Below, piece by piece: positions 1 through 4,700 of a stretch of DNA of 5,396 bases. The translations under genes and the position numbers were made by a program. Every line of letters starts with the position of its first letter. Positions within the stretch are counted from its first letter, which is position 1. Source of the stretch: Elusimicrobiota bacterium (GTDB lineage: Bacteria > Elusimicrobiota > Endomicrobiia > Endomicrobiales > Endomicrobiaceae). The stretch is taken from positions 1-5,396 of the forward strand of contig JAIRQB010000237.1 of assembly GCA_031256695.1 (NCBI GenBank), written 5' to 3'. The notes below the pieces were generated by a model. That model was given only the letters and a program-made list of their open reading frames with translations, made no database searches and was not told the DNA's origin.

Positions 1-270
1 AAATCTCAAAATTTGGTAAAGAAAGGACGTAATTATCTTTACAAAGAATTCGGCAAAATGGGGCTTGAGTATTTAGAATCTGCGGCAAATTTCGTCTTAT
101 TTAAATCCCCGATTGGCGCAACTCCTCTTTTTAAAGAGTTATTAAAAGAAGGCGTAATAGTTAGGGCTATGGACGAATATGAATTGCCTGATTGGGCGCG
201 GGTTACAGTAGGATTAGATGCGGAAAATAAAATTTTCATAGAAAAACTTAAAAAAGTTTTGGGGAAATAA
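1..270 (+). CDS. hisC: Histidinol-phosphate/aromatic aminotransferase, C-terminal part
   Basis: This is the last 89 residues of a class I/II pyridoxal-phosphate aminotransferase; the start lies before the window. The frame is open from base 1, and the TTG at position 13 is an internal Leu codon, not a start. The visible part matches the C-terminal small domain of HisC. It has a strand reading SAANFVLF, then a helix leading into GVIVRAM, then a WARVTVGL segment whose Arg, by family knowledge, helps bind the substrate's acidic end. A closing helix follows (ENKIFIEKLKKVL). HisC converts imidazole-acetol phosphate and glutamate to histidinol phosphate, and family members also transaminate phenylpyruvate, hydroxyphenylpyruvate or prephenate. 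Its stop abuts the aroF start (TAA-ATG), so translation is probably coupled. With aroF and tyrA downstream, I infer a role in Phe/Tyr formation, possibly besides histidine. The PLP lysine is outside the window, so the exact subfamily is not settled. Confidence 0.85.
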   Translation, partial: KSQNLVKKGRNYLYKEFGKMGLEYLESAANFVLFKSPIGATPLFKELLKEGVIVRAMDEYELPDWARVTVGLDAENKIFIEKLKKVLGK

Positions 271-1293
271 ATGATTATCACTTTAAAGAAGGGCGCTTCT
301 CAAAAAGAGTTGGATTTAGTTTTAGAGAAAATTCAAAAACTTGGCTATAAACCTCACGTATCTCGCGGCAAAGATGTAACTATCATAGGTATGATAGGGG
401 AATATGCCGAGAAATATAAAGATATTTTTGATTCTATGGAAGCGGTAGAGCATATCAGCGAAATTCAAAAGCCTTATAAACTTGCATCCCGCCAATTCCA
501 CACTGAAAACACTATTATAAAGGTATCCCGCAGTTTAGAAATAGGCGGCAAAAAAATACAAGTGATGGCGGGTCCTTGCGCTGTTGAAGGCAAAGATATT
601 TTTTTTAAGACTGCCAAAGCGGCAAAAGAAGGCGGCGCTTCAATATTAAGAGGCGGCGCTTTTAAGCCCAGAAGTTCTCCTTATACCTTTCAAGGTCTCG
701 GCGAAAAAGGTTTAAAAATTATGAAAGAGGCGGGCAAAAAATATCATATGCCTATAATAAGCGAGGCTATGACAGTTGAGCAGACAGTTCTTTTAAGCAA
801 GTATTGCGATATTATCCAAATAGGCGCTCGCAATATGCAAAATTATGATTTGCTGAAAGCCGTAGGCAAACAATCAAAACCCGTTTTGTTAAAAAGGGGA
901 ATGTCTGCTACTATAAAAGAGTTTTTACTTTCAGCCGAATATATACTTTCACAGGGCAATTACAATGTTATGCTTTGCGAAAGAGGTATTAGGACTTTTG
1001 AGGATTCAACAAGATTTACCCTTGACTTAAACGCTGTCCCCGTATTAAAAAAACTCACTCATTTACCCATTATCCTTGACCCTTCCCACGGCACAGGAAT
1101 TAGAGAATATGTGTCAACTATGGCTAAAGCCTCTATTGCGGCTGGGGCAGACGGCTTGATTATTGAAATTCACCCAAATCCCGAAGAGGCTTTTTCAGAC
1201 GGACCTCAGAGTTTATTCCCCGAACAGTTTGCAATAATGATGAAAGAATTAAATCCTATAGCGCAGGCTGTCGGACGGGAGTTATTAGATTGA
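271..1293 (+). CDS. aroF: 3-deoxy-7-phosphoheptulonate (DAHP) synthase, type I-beta with ferredoxin-like domain
   Basis: The enzyme condenses phosphoenolpyruvate and erythrose 4-phosphate to DAHP, the first step of the shikimate pathway, in the cytoplasm. At 340 residues it is about the length of the Thermotoga maritima enzyme and aligns with it from the first residue, which supports this start. Residues 1-70 form the ferredoxin-like regulatory domain, which in T. maritima mediates inhibition by Tyr/Phe. The TIM barrel follows, with GPC (101-103), GGAFKPRSSPYTFQGLG (128-144), IQIGARN (182-188), KPVLLKRG (203-210), CERGIRTFE (236-244) and DPSHGTG (270-276). The expected metal ligands are all present: Cys103, His273, Glu299 and Asp310, each one residue later than in T. 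maritima. A GGGG run lies 6 nt before the ATG, inside the end of hisC. The last four bases overlap tyrA. No chorismate mutase domain is fused. Feedback control of tyrosine synthesis probably acts here, because the TyrA downstream has no ACT domain. Confidence 0.97.
   Translation: MIITLKKGASQKELDLVLEKIQKLGYKPHVSRGKDVTIIGMIGEYAEKYKDIFDSMEAVEHISEIQKPYKLASRQFHTENTIIKVSRSLEIGGKKIQVMAGPCAVEGKDIFFKTAKAAKEGGASILRGGAFKPRSSPYTFQGLGEKGLKIMKEAGKKYHMPIISEAMTVEQTVLLSKYCDIIQIGARNMQNYDLLKAVGKQSKPVLLKRGMSATIKEFLLSAEYILSQGNYNVMLCERGIRTFEDSTRFTLDLNAVPVLKKLTHLPIILDPSHGTGIREYVSTMAKASIAAGADGLIIEIHPNPEEAFSDGPQSLFPEQFAIMMKELNPIAQAVGRELLD
1273..1293 (+). promoter_or_regulatory. aroF/tyrA translational coupling site with TTG start
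   Basis: The purine-rich run GGACGGGAG inside the last aroF codons lies 8-9 nt before TTG at 1290. The TGA stop of aroF (1291-1293) overlaps this TTG by 3 bases, so ribosomes ending aroF can restart on tyrA. This explains how a weak start codon is used and fixes the start of tyrA. Confidence 0.7.
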
Positions 1294-2126
1294 AAAAAGT
1301 CTGCATTATTGGATTAGGTCTCATCGGCGCTTCTCTCGGCAAATCTTTAAAAACCCGCCCTAATAAGTATCACATCTCAGGCATCGTCAGAAAAAAAGAT
1401 GCGGCAAAAGAAGTTTTAAAAGCAGGCGCCGCAGATGCCGTCTATTTAGACTACAGGAAAATTTCAGACTCTGATATTGTTGTAATAGCGCTTCCCATAG
1501 ACAAGACGGCGCAAATTTATAAAGAGATAGCGCCTTTTCTTAAAAACGGCGCTATTGTTTCAGATACGGGCAGCATAAAGGGAGCTGTAGAAAAAGAAAT
1601 CGCTTCTTTTATAAAGACAAATAAAAGCGCCCCTGACTTTGTAGGCGCTCATCCTATGACGGGCAAAGAAAAAAACGGTCTTTTTTACAGCGAAGCGGAC
1701 TTATTTAAAGGCGCAAATACAGTGATTACAGGCTCAATAAAAAAACTTTCCGAAAATGAAGCAAAAATAGCCCAAATGTGGCGCGATACGGGCGCCGCTA
1801 TAATAAAAATGCCTTCAAAAAAGCACGATGAACTCGTCTCATTTACAAGTCATCTGCCCCATCTTATAGCCTTTGCTTTAAACAAAATCTATAAAGATAA
1901 AAAGAAAAAAGCCCCCGCTATTGAAAGCATAGCGGCGGGTTCTTTTTACAGCGCAATCAGGGTGGCTTCTTCAAGCGCCGATATGTGGGCGCCTATTTTT
2001 GTCTCAAATTCCGTAAACACTAAAAAGAATTTGCAAAATTTTATAAGGCATTTAAATCTCTTTGCCGCCTCTTTTAAAGACAAAGAAAAAATAAAGAAAA
2101 AAATTTTAGAAAGCCAAGAAACATAA
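1290..2126 (+). CDS. tyrA: Prephenate dehydrogenase (TTG start)
   Basis: TyrA oxidatively decarboxylates prephenate to 4-hydroxyphenylpyruvate with NAD(P)+, on the route to tyrosine; if the substrate is arogenate the product is tyrosine itself. The N-terminal Rossmann fold shows GLGLIG at residues 8-13. DTGSIKG (92-98) and GAHPMTGKEKNG (119-130) follow, with His121 as the expected catalytic histidine. TSHLPH (186-191) and a helical dimerisation domain with AIRVASSSADMW (222-233) come next; Arg224 sits where the family's substrate-binding Arg lies. At 278 residues it is a complete minimal enzyme, with no chorismate mutase or ACT domain. The TTG start at 1290 is the best choice: it gives the family's usual MKKVCIIGLG beginning, overlaps the aroF stop by 4 bp (TTGA), and has a GGACGGGAG-like ribosome site just upstream. 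The weak start plus overlap suggests coupled translation. NAD versus NADP preference cannot be read reliably. Confidence 0.95.
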   Translation: MKKVCIIGLGLIGASLGKSLKTRPNKYHISGIVRKKDAAKEVLKAGAADAVYLDYRKISDSDIVVIALPIDKTAQIYKEIAPFLKNGAIVSDTGSIKGAVEKEIASFIKTNKSAPDFVGAHPMTGKEKNGLFYSEADLFKGANTVITGSIKKLSENEAKIAQMWRDTGAAIIKMPSKKHDELVSFTSHLPHLIAFALNKIYKDKKKKAPAIESIAAGSFYSAIRVASSSADMWAPIFVSNSVNTKKNLQNFIRHLNLFAASFKDKEKIKKKILESQET

Positions 2127-2129
2127 TAA

Positions 2130-2149
2130 AATTGAGAATTGAGAATTGA
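2130..2149. repeat. Tandem heptamer AATTGAG, about 2.9 copies
   Basis: Two exact AATTGAG units and a third lacking its last base start 3 bases after the tyrA stop. The 11-base word AATTGAGAATT occurs again after dctQ at 4617-4627, so this is part of a dispersed intergenic repeat and not only a local slip. No coding role is apparent. Confidence 0.75.
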
Positions 2150-2188
2150 CGCCAAAGGGCAAAAGGCATTAGTCTCGGCGTCCATTTT
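2142..2188. repeat. Imperfect inverted repeat (GACGCC/GGCGTC) after tyrA
   Basis: GACGCC (2148-2153) pairs perfectly with GGCGTC (2177-2182). After one T/C mismatch the stem continues with A-T pairs and one G-U, to 2142 and 2188, giving about 11 pairs around a 23-nt loop. The loop contains GCAAAAGGCA, a word shared with the gap after dctQ. The stem is not followed by a T run, so it is a poor intrinsic terminator. It may instead be an RNA hairpin that stabilises the operon's 3' end, or the core of a small mobile repeat. Confidence 0.5.
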
Positions 2189-2193
2189 GAAAA

Positions 2194-2210
2194 AAGTTAA
2201 AAGTTAAAAG
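2194..2210. repeat. Tandem heptamer AAGTTAA, about 2.4 copies
   Basis: Two exact AAGTTAA units plus AAG lie in the gap between tyrA and fic. A related but decayed pair (AAGTTAG AGGTTAA) lies after fic at 2999-3012. The 136-bp gap 2127-2262 otherwise holds the inverted repeat, a TTAAGAATTAAGG word and the fic ribosome site. I see no convincing sigma-70 promoter in it. Confidence 0.6.
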
Positions 2211-2262
2211 CGAACAGTTAAGAATTAAGGCGTAAAAGACATACGGGTAAAAAAGAGGAAAA

Positions 2263-2988
2263 ATGCTCTCAAAAGAAATTGTCCTCAAAGAAACAGAAAT
2301 AAAAAATCTTATTAAAAATTCTCAAAGCAAGAGAGTTATTACAGATTATCTCTCAACGGAACTCGCTTATACTTCTAATGCCATAGAGGGCAATACTCTG
2401 ACGCGCAAAGAGACGGCTCTTATTATCTCAAAAGATATAACGTCAGGCTCAAAACCGCTGAAAGATTATATTGAGGCTAAAAATCACGCAACTGCTTTTA
2501 ATCTTGTTTTGGAACTCTCTAAAAAGAAATCTGATATAGAGCAAGACGATATTTTGCGCATTCATCGTCAAATACTTAAAGGAATAGACGATGACTTTGC
2601 CGGCAGATATAGAAATGTCTCTGTTAGGATAGCGGGGTCGCAAACGGTTTTTCCAAACTCGGCAAAAGTCTATGCTTTGATGAGCGATTTAATAGAAAAT
2701 ATCAGAGCGGACAATTCAGCGGCAATTTGTAAAGCCGCAAAAGCGCATTTAAATTTTGTCTCTATCCATCCTTTTATTGACGGCAATGGGCGGACGGCAA
2801 GACTTCTGCTAAACCTAATTCTTTTAAAAAATAAACTATTGCCTATTATTATAAGACCGCAAGACAGAAAGCATTATATAGATGTCATTGAAGAAGCCCA
2901 AACAACAAAAAACGCTCAAAATTATTTTAAGTTTATATTTAGCGTCCATTTGCGCTCAATGAAATTCTATTTGAGAATGTTTAAATAA
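2263..2988 (+). CDS. Fic family protein AMP-transferase, class II (self-inhibited)
   Basis: Fic proteins usually transfer AMP from ATP to a hydroxyl side chain of a target protein, changing its activity; some use other nucleotides or remove AMP. The signature HPFIDGNGRTAR is at residues 169-180 and is complete: catalytic His169, Asp173 for the metal, the GNGR loop for the phosphates, and Arg180. The segment AGRYRNVSVRIAG (113-125), with the following VFPNS, forms the strands and flap that hold the target. Near the N-terminus SNAIEGN (38-44) matches the (S/T)xxxE(G/N) inhibitory helix, whose Glu42 should block productive ATP binding until relieved. This marks class II, in which the inhibitor is part of the protein, so no antitoxin gene is needed and none is visible. 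At 241 residues it ends soon after the Fic core and lacks the C-terminal winged helix found in many longer relatives. AGAGGA precedes the ATG by 3 nt, rather close. The target is unknown. Confidence 0.93.
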   Translation: MLSKEIVLKETEIKNLIKNSQSKRVITDYLSTELAYTSNAIEGNTLTRKETALIISKDITSGSKPLKDYIEAKNHATAFNLVLELSKKKSDIEQDDILRIHRQILKGIDDDFAGRYRNVSVRIAGSQTVFPNSAKVYALMSDLIENIRADNSAAICKAAKAHLNFVSIHPFIDGNGRTARLLLNLILLKNKLLPIIIRPQDRKHYIDVIEEAQTTKNAQNYFKFIFSVHLRSMKFYLRMFK

Positions 2989-2998
2989 GAATTTATAA

Positions 2999-3014
2999 AA
3001 GTTAGAGGTTAAGG
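2999..3014. repeat. Decayed heptamer pair (AAGTTAG AGGTTAA GG)
   Basis: Two imperfect 7-bp units resembling AAGTTAA lie 11 bases after the fic stop. They look like a mutated copy of the tract at 2194-2210. The similarity is short and could be chance in AT-rich DNA. Confidence 0.35.
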
Positions 3015-3021
3015 CTTGTAA

Positions 3022-3108
3022 ATGTCCGAGCAGGGCTTTTACTGAAAACAGCAGGATATTAGAAAATTGCTTATAGCCGAATTGCAATCAAAAAAACAGG
3101 AGGCTTAA
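3022..3108 (+). pseudogene. Small open frame interrupted by TGA at codon 8
   Basis: From ATG 3022 the frame reads MSEQGFY, a TGA at 3043-3045, then KQQDIRKLLIAELQSKKQEA and TAA directly against the nuclease ATG. The tail is hydrophilic and looks like a short amphipathic helix. The TAA-ATG junction resembles the hisC-aroF junction, which hints at a once-coupled small gene. It could be a broken leader gene, a decayed 5' end left by duplication, or chance: a stop-free run of 20 codons is not rare, roughly one in four by composition. No clear Sec-insertion hairpin follows the TGA. I recognise no family. Confidence 0.25.
3098..3103 (+). promoter_or_regulatory. Strong ribosome binding site of the nuclease gene
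   Basis: A perfect AGGAGG lies 5 nt before ATG 3109. It decides this start over the in-frame ATG at 3127 and over the upstream ATG at 3022, which has only a weak AAGG. The site sits within the last codons of the interrupted small frame. Confidence 0.8.
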
Positions 3109-3984
3109 ATGTCCGAGATTAAAAAAATGGATTATAGTGGCATTTTAGGATGGTCGGTTTCGCGATATGACAAATTTAGCGCCTGCAAAAGGCAATACTT
3201 TTACGATTATTATCCTAAATACGACAATGAATTTCCCGTTGAAAAACTGCAATTTTTAAAGAAATTGACTTCGCGCGCTTTAGAAACGGGAAATATAGTC
3301 CACGATTTAATCAAAGATATTCTCTGCCGCTATCAAAAGTCCGTCAAAGAAGTGAATATGGACAAATTTTTTAAATATGCATTGAATTTGACTGTTCAGT
3401 ATTGTCAAAAGACTTTTTATGAAAGTTATTACGGCAATGAAGCCGTTCTGCCCGAAGATATTTTTGCCAAAGTTAAAACAATTATGGAGATTTTTTTTGC
3501 CAGCAAAAGATTTAAATGGATAAAAGAAAATGCTTTGCCTGAAAGCGATAAATGGATAATAGAGCCTGACGGATACGGCGAGACGCGCATAGACGGCTTA
3601 AAAGCCTATTGCAAGGTGGATTTTTTATTTCCCGTAGGGGATAAAATTTATATTTTGGATTGGAAAACAGGAAAACCAGACGAAAAAAAACATTCAAAAC
3701 AACTCACAGGCTATTGCGCCTGGGCTTCTTATCATTTTGAAAAAGAAGCCGATTTCATTTTTCCTTTTGCAGTTTATTTATTTCCAGAGTTTTCAGAAAG
3801 AAATATCAAAATTGACAAAGACAGCCTTCTGTCTTTTGCCGAGTCTGTGAGAAAAGAAACAAACGATATGTATAATTATTTGACGGATATAGAAAACAAT
3901 AAGCCGCTTGATAAAAAAGAATTTATAAGGACAGACAATAATTTTTGTTGCAAATACTGCAATTATCGGGAAATATGTCTATAG
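3109..3984 (+). CDS. PD-(D/E)XK nuclease, RecB/AddB/Cas4-like, with probable Fe-S cluster cysteines
   Basis: This is a predicted metal-dependent DNA nuclease of the RecB-like PD-(D/E)XK superfamily, 291 residues. SVSRYDKFSACKRQYFYDYY (16-35) is the usual start of these domains. The active-site motifs follow in order: GNIVH (61-65, GxxxH), Asp171 in KVDFLF, Asp184 and Lys186 in ILDWKTG, and QLTGY (198-202, QxxxY). The Asp-Asp-Lys spacing (13, then 2) equals that of E. coli RecB D1067/D1080/K1082. Cys26 and the C-terminal CKYCNYREIC (281-290, Cx2Cx5C) match the layout of one early and three late cysteines that binds a 4Fe-4S cluster in AddB and Cas4. There is no helicase domain, no cas gene and no CRISPR array nearby, so it is a stand-alone nuclease. 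Neighbours are Fic upstream (120-bp gap) and TRAP genes downstream. A role in repair, phage defence or mobile-element processing is possible but unproven. No key residue is missing. Confidence 0.85.
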   Translation: MSEIKKMDYSGILGWSVSRYDKFSACKRQYFYDYYPKYDNEFPVEKLQFLKKLTSRALETGNIVHDLIKDILCRYQKSVKEVNMDKFFKYALNLTVQYCQKTFYESYYGNEAVLPEDIFAKVKTIMEIFFASKRFKWIKENALPESDKWIIEPDGYGETRIDGLKAYCKVDFLFPVGDKIYILDWKTGKPDEKKHSKQLTGYCAWASYHFEKEADFIFPFAVYLFPEFSERNIKIDKDSLLSFAESVRKETNDMYNYLTDIENNKPLDKKEFIRTDNNFCCKYCNYREICL

Positions 3985-4014
3985 ATTTTAAAACTTCCGC
4001 AAGCGGCAAACTTG

Positions 4015-4029
4015 TAAAGCAATGCTTTA
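4015..4029. terminator. Possible weak hairpin after the nuclease gene
   Basis: TAAAGC (4015-4020) and GCTTTA (4024-4029) form a perfect 6-bp stem with a 3-nt loop about 30 bp after the nuclease stop. The stem is AT-rich and is followed by AAACCTGCAAATTTT, not a direct T run, so intrinsic termination is doubtful. Confidence 0.25.
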
Positions 4030-4101
4030 AACCTGCAAATTTTAAAAAGTGAAATATAGAAGGCGGCAAGGCTCAAACAAAAAGTAAAAATTTTAAAACA
4101 C

Positions 4102-4108
4102 GAGGGGG
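4102..4108 (+). promoter_or_regulatory. Ribosome binding site of dctQ
   Basis: GAGGGGG lies 6 nt before ATG 4115, supporting this start for the small permease. Confidence 0.7.
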
Positions 4109-4114
4109 TCTTTT

Positions 4115-4615
4115 ATGTTAAAAAAAGTCTATGGCGTTTTTTGCAAAGTTGAAGAAGTGACGGCGGGCGTTTTGCTTGCCGCTATTTCAGGGTTGGTTTT
4201 TGCGGCTGCAGCCGCAAGGACGGCGGGAGCGCCTATAAATTGGGCTATGGACGTCTCATTATTGCTTTTCGCTTGGGAAGTCTTTTTAGGCGGGGATATA
4301 GCAATTAGGTCAAGGAAACTTGTAAATGTAGATATGTTTGTTTTGCGTTTTCCTCAAAAAATACAAAAGGCTCTATCTTTAATTTTTGCTTTTATAATTT
4401 TGATTTTTCTGCTCATTTTAGTGCGCTACGGCATACCGCTATGCATTGAGAGTATAAAGAGAACTTTCCAAACTCTGCCTATAAGTTATGCTTGGTGCAC
4501 TCTTGCCGTGCCTTTTAGCGCTATTTTTATGCTTATTTCTCAAACTATCATCATCGTTGAAGACATCAAAAAACCAGCAGGGCAGTGGGGAAGACAAATA
4601 ACAAACAGCAATTAA
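4115..4615 (+). CDS. dctQ: TRAP transporter small permease, DctQ family
   Basis: This is the small membrane subunit of a tripartite ATP-independent periplasmic transporter. It pairs with the large permease to import an organic acid delivered by a periplasmic binding protein, driven by an ion gradient. At 166 residues it has the usual DctQ length and four predicted membrane helices, at about 16-36, 44-62, 86-106 and 124-148. The family hallmarks are the W54-E55 pair in helix 2 and the GGDIAIRSRKLVNVDMF segment (59-75). In that segment, by my recollection of the family pattern, a His is common where Leu69 stands; this is a mild deviation at most. The C-terminus after 150 is polar and cytoplasmic. 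The dctM gene follows after 85 bp. That spacing is wider than the short gaps or overlaps common for this pair, and the gap contains a repeat. No dctP-type binding protein precedes it. The substrate cannot be inferred. Confidence 0.92.
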   Translation: MLKKVYGVFCKVEEVTAGVLLAAISGLVFAAAAARTAGAPINWAMDVSLLLFAWEVFLGGDIAIRSRKLVNVDMFVLRFPQKIQKALSLIFAFIILIFLLILVRYGIPLCIESIKRTFQTLPISYAWCTLAVPFSAIFMLISQTIIIVEDIKKPAGQWGRQITNSN

Positions 4616-4616
4616 G

Positions 4617-4648
4617 AATTGAGAATTTACTGCAAAAGGCAGTATTCT
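4617..4648. repeat. Second copy of the dispersed intergenic repeat, with hairpin
   Basis: AATTGAGAATT (4617-4627) is followed 4 bases later by GCAAAAGGCA (4632-4641). The same two words in the same order occur after tyrA, at 2137-2147 and 2159-2168 with an 11-base gap. Here TACTGC (4628-4633) and GCAGTA (4639-4644) make a perfect 6-bp stem around AAAAG. An AAGAATT/AATTCTT pair (4614-4620 and 4680-4686) brackets most of the dctQ-dctM gap, as the ends of a small inserted element might. Confidence 0.5.
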
Positions 4649-4689
4649 GTATATCATACCCGCATTTTTGACTACTTTTAATTCTTTAT

Positions 4690-4696
4690 AAGGAGG
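4690..4696 (+). promoter_or_regulatory. Strong ribosome binding site of dctM
   Basis: AAGGAGG lies 4 nt before ATG 4701. It lets dctM be translated on its own despite the 85-bp separation from dctQ, and it fixes the start. Confidence 0.8.
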
Positions 4697-4700
4697 CAGT

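Larger units (their letters stand above)
3012..3117 (+). repeat. Duplicated gene-start sequence (AGGCTT..AAATGTCCGAG)
   Basis: The word AGGCTTGTAAATGTCCGAG (3012-3030) recurs at 3101-3117 as AGGCTTAAATGTCCGAG. They are identical apart from a 2-base GT insertion. Each copy carries an ATG beginning Met-Ser-Glu, and the two ATGs are 87 bp apart, so they share a frame. The downstream copy is the real start of the nuclease gene. This may be a duplicated translation-initiation region. Confidence 0.7.
3985..4114. other. Gap between nuclease and dctQ with three ATTTTAAAA words
   Basis: This 130-bp non-coding gap holds three exact copies of ATTTTAAAA at 3985-3993, 4039-4047 and 4090-4098. Each contains the 8-bp palindrome TTTTAAAA, and they are spaced 54 and 51 bp apart. 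A TATAGA at 4055-4060 could be a -10 box, but its -35 position (CCTGCA) is poor. The gap is the natural place for the TRAP operon promoter. No gene was seen here on either strand. Confidence 0.4.

Noticed and set aside
13..15. TTG as the start of a separate 85-residue gene
   Set aside because: The frame is open to base 1, and the protein is the C-terminal end of a HisC-family enzyme. The TTG is an internal Leu codon with no ribosome site in view.
39..281. Minus-strand open frame of 80 codons over hisC
   Set aside because: It lies opposite a clearly conserved aminotransferase frame, has no recognisable motif and reads as a shadow of the coding strand. The minus-strand frames at 1946-2185, 2449-2643, 3512-3697 and 4439-4657 were dropped for the same reason.
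2130..2210. CRISPR array in the repeat-bearing gap
   Set aside because: The units are 7 bp and directly adjacent, with no spacers of regular length and no cas gene. The Cas4-like nuclease has no CRISPR context here.
2187..2225. TTGAAA...TTAAGAAT as a promoter for fic
   Set aside because: With TTGAAA as -35 the correctly spaced -10 position is GCGAAC. Using TAAGAAT as -10 leaves GTTAAA as -35. Neither pair is convincing in this AT-rich gap.
3043..3045. TGA in the mini-ORF as a selenocysteine or reassigned tryptophan codon
   Set aside because: TGA serves as the stop of aroF and TGG is used for Trp in the window, so the code is standard. The only nearby pairing after this TGA is a 4-bp AGCA/TGCT stem, too weak for a bacterial SECIS.
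3997..4006. CCGCAAGCGG hairpin as a terminator of the nuclease gene
   Set aside because: The stem is 4 bp with a 2-base loop, which is sterically poor, and no T run follows.
4668..4690. TTGACT...TTTATA as a promoter for dctM
   Set aside because: The spacer is only 11 bp, far below the 16-18 bp needed, and the -10-like part runs into the ribosome binding site.
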